In this document: piece by piece, positions 11,684-22,395 of the stretch
How positions within the stretch are numbered: the stretch's first letter is position 1
How the letters are laid out: every line of letters starts with the position of its first letter
Origin: Trichodelitschia bisporula
Lineage: Eukaryota > Ascomycota > Dothideomycetes > Phaeotrichales > Phaeotrichaceae
Length of the DNA stretch: 64,000 nt
Assembly: GCA_010356995.1 (NCBI GenBank)
Contig: ML996705.1
Location: 496,001 to 560,000, forward strand
Direction of reading: 5' to 3'
Program-made: the position numbers and the translations under genes
Notes under the pieces: generated by a model
What the model saw: only the letters and a program-made list of their open reading frames with translations
What the model was told of the DNA's origin: nothing
The model's database searches: none

Positions 11684-13289
11684 TCACAACTCATCTCTCA
11701 TCCCGGCCACCTTCCGCAGCCTAAACAACCCCACTGAATGCCGTGCCACCTGGGCCGTCAACGTCCCATGCGGCGCCACAGTGCCGACCTTCGTCCCAAA
11801 CAGCGCAGGATGATTCGCTTTCAATCCCTCTGCGTACCCAACAGCAGAGGCATTATACCGCATCGTGCTATTTGCACTAACGCTCGGTCCGCTCTCTATG
11901 ACTGCCCGCGCCTCTGCCTCGGCCATCCTGCCCCCCCACAGGTCCCATACCTCCCAGTTGGTTGCCAGCTCCTCGGCCGGGCGATACGTGCCCCCGGTGC
12001 TCTGGTCGAGGAATATATCGGCCAAAGTTGCATTCATGCTCCGCGCTGCGTTGCCAGCGTTCACGAGCGCGACGACCGTGTCGCCGTTGTCCATGACCCG
12101 GGTCCAGAGGCTGATTTCGCCCTGGCCGTTGGCGTCTTTGTCCGCGACTAGGTAGCGCCATTTGCGGATTGCGGCGCCGGCGGAGGGGTCTTGGTTGAGG
12201 GCGATGACGGCGGGGTTGGAGAGGATGGCGAGATTTGCCGGGGAGAGGGTGGCGAGGTTGGTGCCTAGTAGGAGGGGGGAGGAGAGGAGCGCCCACATTG
12301 AGAAGTGGGTTACATATTCGTTGTCTGGTTGGAGGTGAGTATTAAAGCGAACACGGAGAACAAAAGAAGCGAAGGATGCTCACCATCCTGTCCCCCATTT
12401 CCTACCTCCAGCATATCCATATCATTGAATGCTCCGCTCATGCTCCGTGCCTGAATCGCCGCCATCTTATTCAGAATATTCATGACCGAGCAATGAAACC
12501 CAGGCCAGCGACACCCGATAGCCTCGTCGCACGGGCAACGGCTGTCCGGCCGATTGAAGGAGTCATAAATATCCCCGCTCATACGCCACGAATTCGAAAT
12601 CGTATACGCCCAGTCAAACGGATCATCATTCCCCCAGTTGCAAATCGCATACACCACCGACCTGCCCGTCGCATTCAGCGCCTTGGACATGGCCTCATAT
12701 CTCTTGAACGAAATCTCCGGCGTCCCGCTCCTGCCCTGGTTGAAGCAGTTGTCATACTTGACGTAATCAACCCCCCAACTCGCCCACAGCGCCGCATCCT
12801 TCTCCTCGTGGTCGAGCGACCCAGGATAGCGCCCGCACGTGAAGATGCCGGCAGAGGAGTAGATTCCAAACTTGAGCCCCAGAGCGTGGATATCAGATAT
12901 CAGCGGCGCAAGCCCGCGCGGAAATTTCTCCCGGTCTTCCTCCAGGTAGCCGCTGCTATTGCGTCCGCTCGACCAGCAGTCGTCCAGGATGACGTATTTA
13001 TAGCCTAGGTCGCGCAGGCCTGTGGAAACCAGGGTTTGGGCCGTGGAGAAGAGGAGCGTTTCGTTGACGTTGCAGCCGAATGCGTTCCTGGTCTATTCAG
13101 TAGCCGCAGTGATAGGTGGAAAGAATCCTGAATTGGAGAGGAAGGAGTTCACCAGTCATCCCATCCCATCTGCGGCACGAGGTTGAGTCCATTGTAGCTC
13201 GATGCACCGGGGATATTCGCATATCCCTTAGCGCTCGCAGGCGCAGCAATTGAGGCGATCAACGCGAGCAGCGCGAATGGTGAAGGCAT
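11684..13289 (-). CDS. Secreted alpha-galactosidase, GH27 (3 exons)
   Basis: Retaining glycoside hydrolase that removes terminal alpha-1,6-galactose from oligosaccharides and galactomannan. Model: complement(join(11684..12324,12384..13087,13153..13289)), 493 aa. Residues 1-20 (MPSPFALLALIASIAAPASA) are a signal peptide. The (beta/alpha)8 barrel starts at NLVPQMGWDDWNAFGC; LDDCW is at about 80-84; the nucleophile is Asp158 in YVKYDNC and the acid/base is Asp218 in SWRMSGDIYDSF, both present. FNDMDMLEVG follows, then the C-terminal beta domain. Introns (59 and 65 nt) split MGWDDW/NAFG and GNGGQD/DNEY. Odd: the protein ends GMRDEL, an ER-retrieval-like tetrapeptide, unexpected on a secreted enzyme. 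Two adjacent CreA-type sites upstream fit carbon catabolite repression. Confidence 0.95.
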
Positions 13290-14041
13290 CGCGAGCTGAA
13301 AAATGCGGCACAATCAAGCCATGAGCAATACCAGCATCCAGGAAGAGATGCTATAATAGCCGCTGGAAAACCACTATGGCAAATGTCCGTGTCAAACGAC
13401 GTGCATATAACCCTTCCCAAGGCCTGGTCCGAGCCCGAATATAAACGGGGAAATAGCGACCTGACCCTTGCGTACGCATCTTCGGTCTCCGCGTCGAAAG
13501 AGGGGTTGGGCTTTGGATGCCACATTTCAGCAGAGTGCAATTGTCTATGCTTCATAAAAGGCGTGGAGGCGGGGCATGTGTGTGTGACTCTAGGTAACCT
13601 GGCTAGGTAATCTGGTGAAGTGCGGAAGAGCGTCGTCTACCGGGATCAACATCCTTCGGTATTAACCCTATCCCCACCTCCCGTCAAGAAGAAGCATCAT
13701 CATCACACACATCACCGGCATCCATACTGATGTTCAACAATTTCATAATGCACACTCTCTACAACGTCGAGCCACTTGTCGATGCGGGCTAGCCCAGATG
13801 TCCAGTCCGGCATCGTTAATCCAACCGCACTCTAAAGAGCTAGGTATACAACGTGAAGACTCCACCGACGACTAACCACAAGACATCCAGTAGAAACCCA
13901 CTGGCAAACCCATGATTGCTGTTCAAACATGCTTCGTCCACACAGAAAAATACCATGAACTCCCGGCCATGCCATCACAACCTATGCTCATTCAACGCCG
14001 AAAGCACCATCCCGATGTGAAAGCAACCTAGTAACGCCCAT
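13290..14041. other. Alpha-galactosidase upstream region
   Basis: Promoter side of the minus-strand alpha-galactosidase, then the 3' flank of the spindle pole gene. A TATA-like TATATT (minus strand) lies near 13440. No coding region recognised. Confidence 0.5.
13563..13574 (+). promoter_or_regulatory. Tandem CreA-type sites
   Basis: GTGGAGGCGGGG is two abutting matches to the fungal carbon-repressor consensus SYGGRG, about 275-285 bp upstream of the alpha-galactosidase start codon. Paired sites are the arrangement usually needed for CreA repression. Inference from motif and position only. Confidence 0.4.
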
Positions 14042-17000
14042 TTACTCCTCGGAGTCGCTGAAACCCTCCCATGGCATACTGTCATCACCTTCCTGAATCT
14101 TAACACGCTTCCCACGACGGATCTCCTCAATGGTGTTGTCGACTTCATCCTGGTTCATAGCAGCCAGGTCCTCCTTGTGCGCCTCAACCACGTCGAACAG
14201 CATGTAAATCTGATCCGACTTGGCCTCGATCTGCCGATGCAGCTTGTCCACGGCGCGATGCAGGCGCTTGCGAGTCGTGATATCGGCCTTGGGATTGTGC
14301 TCGGCAAGTTTGTTCTCCCACTTCAGCAGTTCCATGCGGAGATGGGCGAGCTCGTCGTCGAGCTCCTTGAGCACCCTAGCCAGAGCCATAGCAGGCGGCA
14401 TCGAAGGGCGAATCGTGGCATTAGGATTCTCGAGGTAGTCCGGACGGGCGGAGACCGGAACGGGGATCGGGATTGTGATGTTCTCGGCAGCTGCGTCCGG
14501 CGCCTTCATGATGCGCTGGCAGACGGTGCAGCCCGCGCAGTCGTGCGGAGACGGGTTGTTGATGATCTCCTCCGCGGAGCGAGCACCTGGGCGGACGTTC
14601 ATTGTGATGTCGTCGATAATGAACTCCGATGTCATCTCCTCGAAGGTGCCGGGAGCAGCGCGGCGCGCCGAGAAAGAAGAGCCCGCGCGGTCATCGACCT
14701 TCTGGTGGACAGAAGTGCTCGTTCCGTTCTTGAGTGAGCTCTTTTGGGTAAGAGTGGAGGGCTTGAGACCAGCCGTGATGTCCTTTGTGAGATCCTTGGT
14801 AAGGTCTTTGGTGAAGTCCCTGGTGAGGTCCTCGGTATAGTCCACAGTAACGTCCTTGGTCATGTCCTTCGCGAGCTCCTTCCTCAAGCCCTCAACCATG
14901 GCATCGACGGAGCTCTTGCGCGTGAGACCCTTTGTAACGTCCTTCATCGAGCTGCGGCGCGTAATGCCCGCCGTGATATCATCATCGGCAACAGAGGGCT
15001 TCACATAAGAAGTGGCCCTCGAAGTGGCGCGCGCACGAGACGCACGCTCCATCTCAAGCTTCTTGCGCAGATTTGCGACAGTGTCCTCCCCGACGCTGCT
15101 CAGAACCGTTACGTCACCGGTGGCAGACTGGCCCTGGTGGGTCCCAGACGCAATGCGGCGGGCTTCATTAGCGGTAGCCGACTTCTTGGTGTTGCGGGTG
15201 AGCTCGATATCAGCCGACTGATCGAGGTCGGCGCTGATCTCGACATCGTGGGCCGCAAACGTCAGCGTCGGACGCGTGTTGGTCGGCTCAGCAGGCCGAG
15301 AGCGCGACTTGGAGCGCGCACGAGCCGTCCGCTTCACCAATCCGCGCACGCTTATGGAGCTGGTAGGCCGAATGGTACCCGTGTGGTTGTCGGTCTGACT
15401 CCGCTGCTCCTCCACCTTCTTGACCTCGGCTTCGAGCCTGCGGCGCTTAGCCTCGATGGCGGCAACTTGAGAGCGAAGATTCTCGAGCTCGCGATCCGCC
15501 TGGTTCATCTGCCGCAGCTTCTCCTGTTCCTCGCGCTGGCGACGCTTATCCTCCGCATGCAGATGACTCTGCCTCAGGGCTCCCTCCTCACGGAGCTTCG
15601 CCTGCTTGCGCTCCTGCTCGAGGCGTAAACGCTCCCCCTCGACCTTAGCACGCTCTTCTTCGCATTGCTTGAGAGCCTCCTGAGCGTTTTTGGCGTTGAC
15701 ATCCGTAAGGCGGCGCCACAGCTCAGTATCCACGTCGTTGTCGGACACTCCCTTCGCCTGCCGAAGCATGTCGCGGAGCTCCTCAATCTGTGCACGCAGG
15801 GCTTCGTTCTCCTGGTCCTGCGCGCCGGCATCAACCAGCCGGCGGATAATTTCCTCCTTTTCCTGTAGCTTCGCCTCCAGCTGGTCATGGTATGCAGCCG
15901 CACGATAGCCCTCTGCTGTGATCACCTCCTGCCCAGCCAAAACTTCCTTGCGGAGCAGGTCGTTCTCAATCATCAGCTTCGCGTGCTCGGCTTTGGTGGC
16001 CTGCTCAGCTTGCAAACGAAAATCAATCTCAGCCTGAGCAAAGAGATGGGTCTCATTCTCGTGAGCAGCTCGCAAATTCTGGATCTCCTGGCGCAATGTT
16101 TTGTTTTCGGCTTCAAGGAAGACGTTGTTGGCTGTCTGGTGCTTCGGATCAGCCTTGGCCTTCGACATCATGTGGACGTCGTCCTTCTGACGCTGGCGCT
16201 CGCGATCGAGATGGGTATTGAGGTCGAAGTTGTCCTGATCCAGAGCGTCGACCTGCCCATGGAGGGCCTCGTTTTCCTTGCGGATAGACTCTTGCTCCTT
16301 GCGAAGAGCCTCATTCTCCTCACGTAGGTTCTCAAGCTCGGCCTTGAGTTCCTCATGGTTATACACCGCAACCGCAATCTGCGCAACGGCGCTGTCACGC
16401 TCCTGAGTGAGGCGCTTGATCGAAGCTTCAGCCAAAGATGCTTTGTGCTCGGCGTGGCCGAGGCGCTTCTGCAACGTCTGGACGAGGGTTTCAAGTTCTA
16501 AGAGGTTAGATAGATCAAACGACGGGGAAATGAACTTACTCGTCTTTTCAACACGTAGCTTGGCTTTATCCTTCACGGACTCGTTGTGGTTGGAGCTCAT
16601 GGCACTGTCTGTGTAACGCACGTGCTGACGCGACTCAAGCTCCGTCCGAAGGGTGATGATCTCATTTTCGTAGTCATCGAGTTGCCGGTTCATCTCCGAC
16701 CTCTCCTGCTCCAAGTTGGCAATCTTCTCGTGGAGCACCTGCAGAGCTGCGATAATGGCCTTCTCGTCAACCGGAGTAGTCATGTCGTCGAGGTCGTTGT
16801 GGTTCTTGTTAGGCGGAAGTCCCTTCGGCGCGAAGCGGCGAGCCCGCGAGAAAATGGGCGTTCCATCCTCGTAGTAACCAGTGACAAGCTCCGTGAGGTT
16901 GGGCATCTCGGGAAACATGAACGACGGCAGCGTGCCGGTTTGGGTAGAGCGAGGCGTTGCCACTGCAAGCATCCGCTGCGGCGTGACGTTGACTGCAGCG

Positions 17001-17821
17001 CTCGCTGAAACGGAGCGACCACCGTGAGATGCGAAGCGCGTGCTTTTAATTTGGAAAGTGCTGGTGACGGTATTTCCAGCATCGGGACGATCGTCAGGAA
17101 CCCAGGATGTGTTGTGAATATCTTCTTCCACAGCACGTGCGTACCGGTCAGCCAGCGTGGAACGGCGCTTCTCGTTTGCAGCGGGCTTTCCCATCGCCAT
17201 TAGACGCGAGGCGCGCGCCTTGTTGACACTCTGCTCGGCGTCTTTCTGCGGAACTGACACAGCGCGCCGCGTGGCGGCTTCGCGACGGAGCGTGTCGCGG
17301 TTATCGCGCTGACGAGCCATCTTCTTGGGGGGTGTTGCAGGGTCGTACAAGCCCGAGTTCATGAAGTTGTCCGAGACGCCTTCCGCGTTCTTGGTCGGAG
17401 TGTTGCGAGAAGAGCGGGGAACGCCACGCGGAAGCTCAATCGAGCGGCTATCGTCGAAGCTCGCGGCATCGACTCCATTATCAGAAGGATTCGAGTCGAA
17501 ATCCTTGAAAGCGCGGTGAACGGCGCTGGTGGGAATAGGATTTTGGGTCGAAGGCTGGTTGTAGTAGGCGAACTTCTGAGCGGTGTCGCGGAGCTTGGGT
17601 TCGTGGGTCTCGGTGGCTTCCGCATAGTTGAGAATGTTCTCCTGAGTGGATTGGTTGAGGCCATTCAGTTCCGTCATGCTGAAGTTGAGGGAGGAAGGAT
17701 CGGAACGCTTGGTGTTGTCGGGATGTTGATTCTCGTCGAAATGAGGACTCGCACTGCCGGAGCTGCGAGCGCGCAGGAGAGAGCGCAGAGCGCGTGTGCT
17801 GTGATCGGTGCTTTCACCCAT
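14042..17821 (-). CDS. Ppc89/Cep57-type spindle pole body protein
   Basis: Large coiled-coil scaffold of the spindle pole body. The start at 17821 (MGESTDHSTRALRSLLRA) is chosen over a longer open frame because the extra upstream residues look like leader sequence. A 42-nt intron (16498-16539; GTAAGT, ATCTAAC, TTAG) is a multiple of three and has no stop, so the frame is open with or without it; spliced length 1245 aa. The first 400 residues are disordered and basic; about 400-820 is near-continuous coiled coil; then disordered Ser/Thr/Arg-rich sequence with repeated TKDLT units; a conserved HDCAGCTVCQRIM element; and at the C-terminus a helical domain (PPAMALARVLKELDDELAHL onward) of the Cep57 microtubule-binding/Ppc89 type. 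The C-terminal tail is acidic. The family call rests on the C-terminal domain and architecture. Confidence 0.85.
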   Translation of the reverse strand: MGESTDHSTRALRSLLRARSSGSASPHFDENQHPDNTKRSDPSSLNFSMTELNGLNQSTQENILNYAEATETHEPKLRDTAQKFAYYNQPSTQNPIPTSAVHRAFKDFDSNPSDNGVDAASFDDSRSIELPRGVPRSSRNTPTKNAEGVSDNFMNSGLYDPATPPKKMARQRDNRDTLRREAATRRAVSVPQKDAEQSVNKARASRLMAMGKPAANEKRRSTLADRYARAVEEDIHNTSWVPDDRPDAGNTVTSTFQIKSTRFASHGGRSVSASAAVNVTPQRMLAVATPRSTQTGTLPSFMFPEMPNLTELVTGYYEDGTPIFSRARRFAPKGLPPNKNHNDLDDMTTPVDEKAIIAALQVLHEKIANLEQERSEMNRQLDDYENEIITLRTELESRQHVRYTDSAMSSNHNESVKDKAKLRVEKTSKFISPSFDLSNLLELETLVQTLQKRLGHAEHKASLAEASIKRLTQERDSAVAQIAVAVYNHEELKAELENLREENEALRKEQESIRKENEALHGQVDALDQDNFDLNTHLDRERQRQKDDVHMMSKAKADPKHQTANNVFLEAENKTLRQEIQNLRAAHENETHLFAQAEIDFRLQAEQATKAEHAKLMIENDLLRKEVLAGQEVITAEGYRAAAYHDQLEAKLQEKEEIIRRLVDAGAQDQENEALRAQIEELRDMLRQAKGVSDNDVDTELWRRLTDVNAKNAQEALKQCEEERAKVEGERLRLEQERKQAKLREEGALRQSHLHAEDKRRQREEQEKLRQMNQADRELENLRSQVAAIEAKRRRLEAEVKKVEEQRSQTDNHTGTIRPTSSISVRGLVKRTARARSKSRSRPAEPTNTRPTLTFAAHDVEISADLDQSADIELTRNTKKSATANEARRIASGTHQGQSATGDVTVLSSVGEDTVANLRKKLEMERASRARATSRATSYVKPSVADDDITAGITRRSSMKDVTKGLTRKSSVDAMVEGLRKELAKDMTKDVTVDYTEDLTRDFTKDLTKDLTKDITAGLKPSTLTQKSSLKNGTSTSVHQKVDDRAGSSFSARRAAPGTFEEMTSEFIIDDITMNVRPGARSAEEIINNPSPHDCAGCTVCQRIMKAPDAAAENITIPIPVPVSARPDYLENPNATIRPSMPPAMALARVLKELDDELAHLRMELLKWENKLAEHNPKADITTRKRLHRAVDKLHRQIEAKSDQIYMLFDVVEAHKEDLAAMNQDEVDNTIEEIRRGKRVKIQEGDDSMPWEGFSDSEE
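14774..14870 (-). repeat. Short coding repeat (TKDLT units)
   Basis: Degenerate 12-15 bp repeats within the spindle pole gene encode runs such as TRDFTKDLTKDLTKDITAG. They resemble a recently expanded low-complexity linker. Confidence 0.7.
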
Positions 17822-18663
17822 ATTGGAAAGCAAAGTGGCGAAGAGTGATGTTGAACTCCAGTGGAAGAGGGTCACTGAATCGCAGATGAGCATCAATGAG
17901 CCGGGGAAGATTGACTATGCAACGCAGCGAAAGGGCATTGAGGTCCCAAACGCGAGAAGATATTTCCTACGATGTGTGGAAAAAACAATGAAGTTCGGGA
18001 CAGCGGAGAAGGGGCTTGTGAGGAAGGGGAGAAGTGGTGGTGGTGACAAGTGAAGGCGTCGAGAGCCAGAGAGGTAGAGCTTGTTGACGAGAAAGTAAAC
18101 AAACATGGTCCATGCGCTAAACCTTTTGGCGACACCCCTGCAGTCCCGACGAGGCATCCCGAGCCAATCAACGCCTCCAGCCTTTTCGTGCACGACGCAT
18201 CAAGGCTGAGTTGTGACCATGCCATGCCATCTTGGTTTGATCGGATGGCAAACGGATCCTAACTGTGGAAGATTTTTTGATGTCTAAATGACTCCATTTT
18301 TGAGTTTGGTGGTCATCAGTTCACACATGATCACTAGCCCTCAATACCATCTCGAGACCAAAAGCTACTGTAAAGAGAAGACGATATGGTTTGGATATGT
18401 TGTGCGGATTCACCATTGGGAGCGAAAGTTCTATATCTGCACTCTACGGATGTACAGGATGCCACAGTAAATGTACAGCACGAAGAGTGAAGACGATAGC
18501 CCAAAAGCTGGGCACTTCTGAGCGAATTCAAAAGCCATGAATGACAAGTTGATTGCTCACAACCGTAAAAGACAGATGAAGAAAGCTACATAAAGGAATT
18601 CCCATCACGAGTCTCATTAACCAAAGGTCAATCCCCTAAAATCGATCTACGATCTCAGACCAC
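17822..18663. other. Intergenic, spindle-pole gene upstream region
   Basis: Contains the promoter and 5' leader of the spindle pole gene and the 3' flank of the methyltransferase gene. No further gene or RNA recognised. Confidence 0.6.
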
Positions 18664-19410
18664 CTACTCATCATACAGCACCGTAATAAGGAGCCCATCG
18701 TAGTTCTTCTCCCCAACTGTTTGCAAGATCGTCCCCTCAACTCCCTCCAACTTCCCCACGTTCTCAACCACGGCCCTCGACCCTGCAACGTTCCGATCAG
18801 TCTTCGCTGCCTCAGCATCAGCCAGCCTTCCCCTCCTCGCCACATTATCCACGATCAGGACGGCTCCCGGCCGACTGATCGACCTCGCCAACTGAAAGTA
18901 GTTCCACCCATTGATCTTGTCCGCATCAATGAACACAAGATCAAACGTCCCCCTCTTCCCCTCCTCCACCTCCTTCACCAAGCCAGGCAAAACATCCAGC
19001 CCCGCTCCAACCGCGATCTCGACCTTCTCGCCAACTCCCGCCTCATCCACACTCTTCCGCGCAGTCTCAGCATGCCGCAGATCTACCTCAACCGTCGTGA
19101 CTTTGATGTTCTTGCGCGCACTCGCCAGCCACACCGTACTGTAACCGCCGAGCGTGCCGACCTCAAGCACCCGCTCCGCGCGGATCGCTCGCGCCAACAG
19201 CGAAAGGAACTTGCCCTGCGCCGCACTGACGGCGATGTTGGGCAGCCCTTCGTCAGACTGGCGCTTGAGGACGCTTTCGAGCACAGCCGGGGCTGGGTTG
19301 CGTGAGTCGCGCGCAGAATGGAGGTGAGAGTTGGCGTAGTCGTCAACGGCGGACCAGTGCGGGTCTTTTTCGCTATTGTCGGGATGTTCCCAGCGCGGTT
19401 GGCGGGACAT
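18664..19410 (-). CDS. Class I SAM-dependent O-methyltransferase
   Basis: Metal-dependent catechol/caffeoyl-CoA-type O-methyltransferase (Methyltransf_3 family); substrate unknown. From the ATG at 19410 (MSRQPRWEHPDN) it is 248 aa, the normal family size. SAM motif I is VLEVGTLGGYSTVWLA (about 81-96); the metal-binding Asp lies in LVFIDADK (158-165) with a second acidic site at LIVDN. No intron. The same frame is open upstream to an ATG at 19560 (298 aa in all), and the added 50 residues look like a mitochondrial presequence: Arg/Leu/Ser-rich, no acidic residue, ending RFFSTTPILK. A TATAAAAG lies inside that extension, so the short form is the likelier main product and a longer mitochondrial form is possible. 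It neighbours no biosynthetic cluster. Confidence 0.9.
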   Translation of the reverse strand: MSRQPRWEHPDNSEKDPHWSAVDDYANSHLHSARDSRNPAPAVLESVLKRQSDEGLPNIAVSAAQGKFLSLLARAIRAERVLEVGTLGGYSTVWLASARKNIKVTTVEVDLRHAETARKSVDEAGVGEKVEIAVGAGLDVLPGLVKEVEEGKRGTFDLVFIDADKINGWNYFQLARSISRPGAVLIVDNVARRGRLADAEAAKTDRNVAGSRAVVENVGKLEGVEGTILQTVGEKNYDGLLITVLYDE

Positions 19411-19546
19411 TTTGAGAATTGGAGTTGTTGAGAAGAATCTGTGGAATGGGAGCAATGATAAGGCTGTTGGCGAGGCTGAGGAATGTGCTAAGAGGAGAAG
19501 CTTGCGGTGTTGGGTGATGAACACACGTCTTGCAGCGGACCATGCG

Positions 19547-19554
19547 CTTTTATA
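19547..19554 (-). promoter_or_regulatory. TATA box of the methyltransferase gene
   Basis: TATAAAAG on the minus strand, about 137 bp before the ATG at 19410 and overlapping codons 3-5 of the possible upstream start. If used as a TATA box, transcripts would begin after the upstream ATG and make only the short protein. Confidence 0.5.
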
Positions 19555-19560
19555 TCCCAT

Positions 19561-20077
19561 TCCCGTGCTACCGCAAACGCCGCGTACGGTTAATATGCGC
19601 GTTTTAACTCCGACGTACGCTAGCATCACCGTGGGGCACAATTCCTGCTGCCTGCAGAATATAGTGGAGTTATCGGATGCTGGAGGTGAGGTTTGAGGCC
19701 GCGTACGCAATCGGTGGCAGGGGTCACGACTGCAGCTAATTGTTCTAGAGCCGTCGATGCCAATTATCACCGGCATTCGGCACGGCTCGCATGTATTTGA
19801 TCTGATAACATTGGCCGGATCTGATTACGGTAATGCGGGCTTCACGAAATTTGGCTGCCTGGAGAGCTTCTCGGCTTTAGCTCGACGTCATGCGGCTGCG
19901 TCGTTTGATTACGGGGTATTGCATGTGACATATGCCGGATCTTCGGCTTTATCAGATTTCGCAACTGCCGTTGGCCAATTGCTACCGGCCATCAGCCCTT
20001 CAGGATTGGGCGGATTTAGCCTTCATGCAGAAAGGGATCGGCAGTGTAATGATGTACAACCGCGACTTCGACTACAC
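19561..20077. other. Intergenic, nothing recognised
   Basis: About 0.5 kb between the methyltransferase upstream region and the HIS6 stop codon. It should hold the HIS6 3' UTR. Confidence 0.6.
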
Positions 20078-20947
20078 TCAAGAGCCTTGTTGGGCATTCC
20101 ATCCGATACAATCATCAAAGCGAATCAATGACCCGCCAAAAATGTCTAGAGCGCTGCCAACCGTCAAATCGACCTTGCCATTGCTCAGTGCCTTGACCTT
20201 GTCGAGATCCGCAAGCTCTCGTGCTCCTCCAGCATAAGTGACGGGGATAGAACACCACTGGGCCAGCTTCTGCACCAGCTCTTCGTCGATGCCGCGCTGA
20301 AGTCCCTCGTTGTCCGCGGCGTGGATAAGGAACTCGCTGCAGTAAGACTCGAGGCGTTTGATGTTCGCTGCACATCGTTAGCCATAGCGTCCGGCTCGCT
20401 CCGGAGGACAGCTCGTACCTGCAGTGATTTCAAAGTCCGTAATCGTCTGCCACTTGTTCATCGCGACAAACCAGCGGCCGTCTTTCCTCCGGCAACTCAG
20501 ATCAATGACCAGCTTCTCCTTATCCCCTCCAAGCGCCTCCAAGGTCTTTTCCAACCTCTCCTGCGAAAAAGACCCGTCAGGGAACAAAAACGACGTGATG
20601 ATAACCTGCCACCTTCAGCGACGCCCATTTTCCAGCCGTAATCCTACTTTCTCCGCTCCATCCGCCACCCACTGAGCCACATTCTGGTCCGTGATGCCTC
20701 CACCGACCTGCAAACCGCCCGGCCACACCGCCAGCGCCTTCCGCGCCGCCTCCACGTTGCCCGGCCCGAGCATGATGATATGAGCCCCGCCGAGCCCGTG
20801 GTCCCGATACAGCCTCGCGAAGTACCCCGCCGGATGCACTGACACAAAGTTCGTCGTCAGGTCCGCATCCGAGCCTGTCAGGGTTCCGCCGACGATTTGC
20901 TTCACCTGCCCAGCGTGCAGGTCGATACATGGGCGGAATTTCGTCAT
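20078..20947 (-). CDS. HIS6: ProFAR isomerase, histidine biosynthesis (3 exons)
   Basis: Catalyses the Amadori rearrangement of ProFAR to PRFAR, step 4 of histidine biosynthesis. Model: complement(join(20078..20367,20419..20605,20648..20947)), 258 aa, a full-length (beta/alpha)8 barrel. The N-terminal catalytic Asp is Asp9 in [13 protein letters not shown]; other signatures are [31 protein letters not shown] and [13 protein letters not shown]. Eukaryotic fungal His6, rather than bacterial HisA, is indicated by FLFPDG and HAADNEG. Introns are 42 nt (20606-20647, donor GTAGGA) and 51 nt (20368-20418, GTACGA with a GGCTAAC branch). A half-site of the cross-pathway element, TGACTC, lies about 550 bp upstream (21498-21503, minus strand), too far to lean on. 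Confidence 0.96.
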
Positions 20948-22395
20948 TGTGGCAGCCGATAAGGAAGGGGTCTAAAGCTGTCAGAGCACACGGTGTGTAG
21001 TCGGCAGGAAGCAATATGGTTTTGCCCAGGACTCAATTGGAGAAGTATGTGGCAGGAGTGGTCCCTGGTAAAACGATATGGGTAGAATTGAGGTGCGCCA
21101 AGGCAACGGACACTTGAGTGTTGGCTCAAAATTAGCGTCCGATGATGCAAGAAGCGGTACATGAGTGCATTAAAGGATGCGGGAAAGATACTCGGAGGCG
21201 GAGAGGATCAAAGAGCAAAGACGAAGCGATGCGGAGGTAAAGTTGGCGCAACATGCAATTGGGTCAGAATGATCGCACATGCGATTCCGATATCGGCCCA
21301 TGACGTGGTACGGTACGGAACTGTAGCCACACCACCAGCCACATACTACGTAGTACTGCACAAGCTATTACAGGCCCCACCTTCCTGTTATGGTAGTTTG
21401 TTGATGGGTTCCTTTCGTGCAGGAGATATAAGATCACAACCGGACTCGGGCATTATTGTTGCTATTCCCCAAGCAACTGATACTGCTAAGGAGTCCGGAG
21501 TCATAGCAGGGAGGCCACTCCTAGTAAGAGGCCGACGGTGTCAAAGCTTAGAGAAATTCCACAGATATCTATTGTTGGCATCACCTACGATGCACGCTTG
21601 CATATCCTCGCTGAACGTGGATACCCTTCTCATCGCCGAATGGGTTGTAAAAAGCGCCCACTCGCCGGAATACGATTTCTTTTCACACGCCGCCTTAACT
21701 TAGTTGCCTTCCTCCGTGTGACCAAAGGCTAGCCGTTGCCACATGCAGCGAAGGCCGGACCGTCACAATTCCCTCATCCGTGCGCCAACCTCCTCCGCAG
21801 TGCTGCCTCCGACGTGGCTGCTTGACTTGGAAGAGCCGCATTTCAATACCGTACGGCAATCTTTTGGCGTCCGCAAGCCTTAGGAAAAGTTGCAAATCAG
21901 CACATTCTTTACCCTCACTCGCCTTCTGAGTATCGTGGTCGTGCTTAAATTCGATCAAATTCCCATTCTCGTTTGGTTTCACAGGTATATCTGAGTTTGG
22001 AACTAGGGCGTAGAGGTACTGTACATTCAAAGACGGCAGACGTCAATGCATCTTGGTAGCTCCTGATATTGGTATAAAATTCGAGATCATTGACTTAAAT
22101 TTATGCGAAGACGTGAAGCGTCAACTGAACGAAAGGGAATGTATGCTCTGGTTGTCGCCTAGAGCTATACTGACATAAAATCTCTTCAGTTTTAGTTGAT
22201 AAACTCATGAAGTCGTCTCGGAGAATCAATCGTTAAGGTCATTCAAAGAACGGTCATCACTTTTCCGAAACCGCTTGCGACATTCTGTTGTTTCTCGATG
22301 CCGCATAGCAAACAATAGATGCAAGAACGACGCCTGAGCACATAGTAAAAGGGAAAGGCAAAATTCAGAAAAAGTCAACAAGAAACTGGACCGCA
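20948..22395. other. Intergenic, HIS6 upstream region
   Basis: No confident gene. A 111-codon minus-strand frame at 21695-22030 has no recognisable domain. A perfect 12-bp palindrome TACTACGTAGTA lies at 21344-21355. Confidence 0.5.

Noticed and set aside
14744-15628. 294-codon plus-strand open frame opposite the spindle-pole gene
   Set aside because: Antisense shadow of a real gene; similar shadows lie opposite G-beta, ATG13, the alpha-galactosidase and the surface-protein gene.
21344-21355. 12-bp palindrome TACTACGTAGTA
   Set aside because: Single occurrence with no known factor that I can name; another 12-bp palindrome near 46280 suggests these are incidental.
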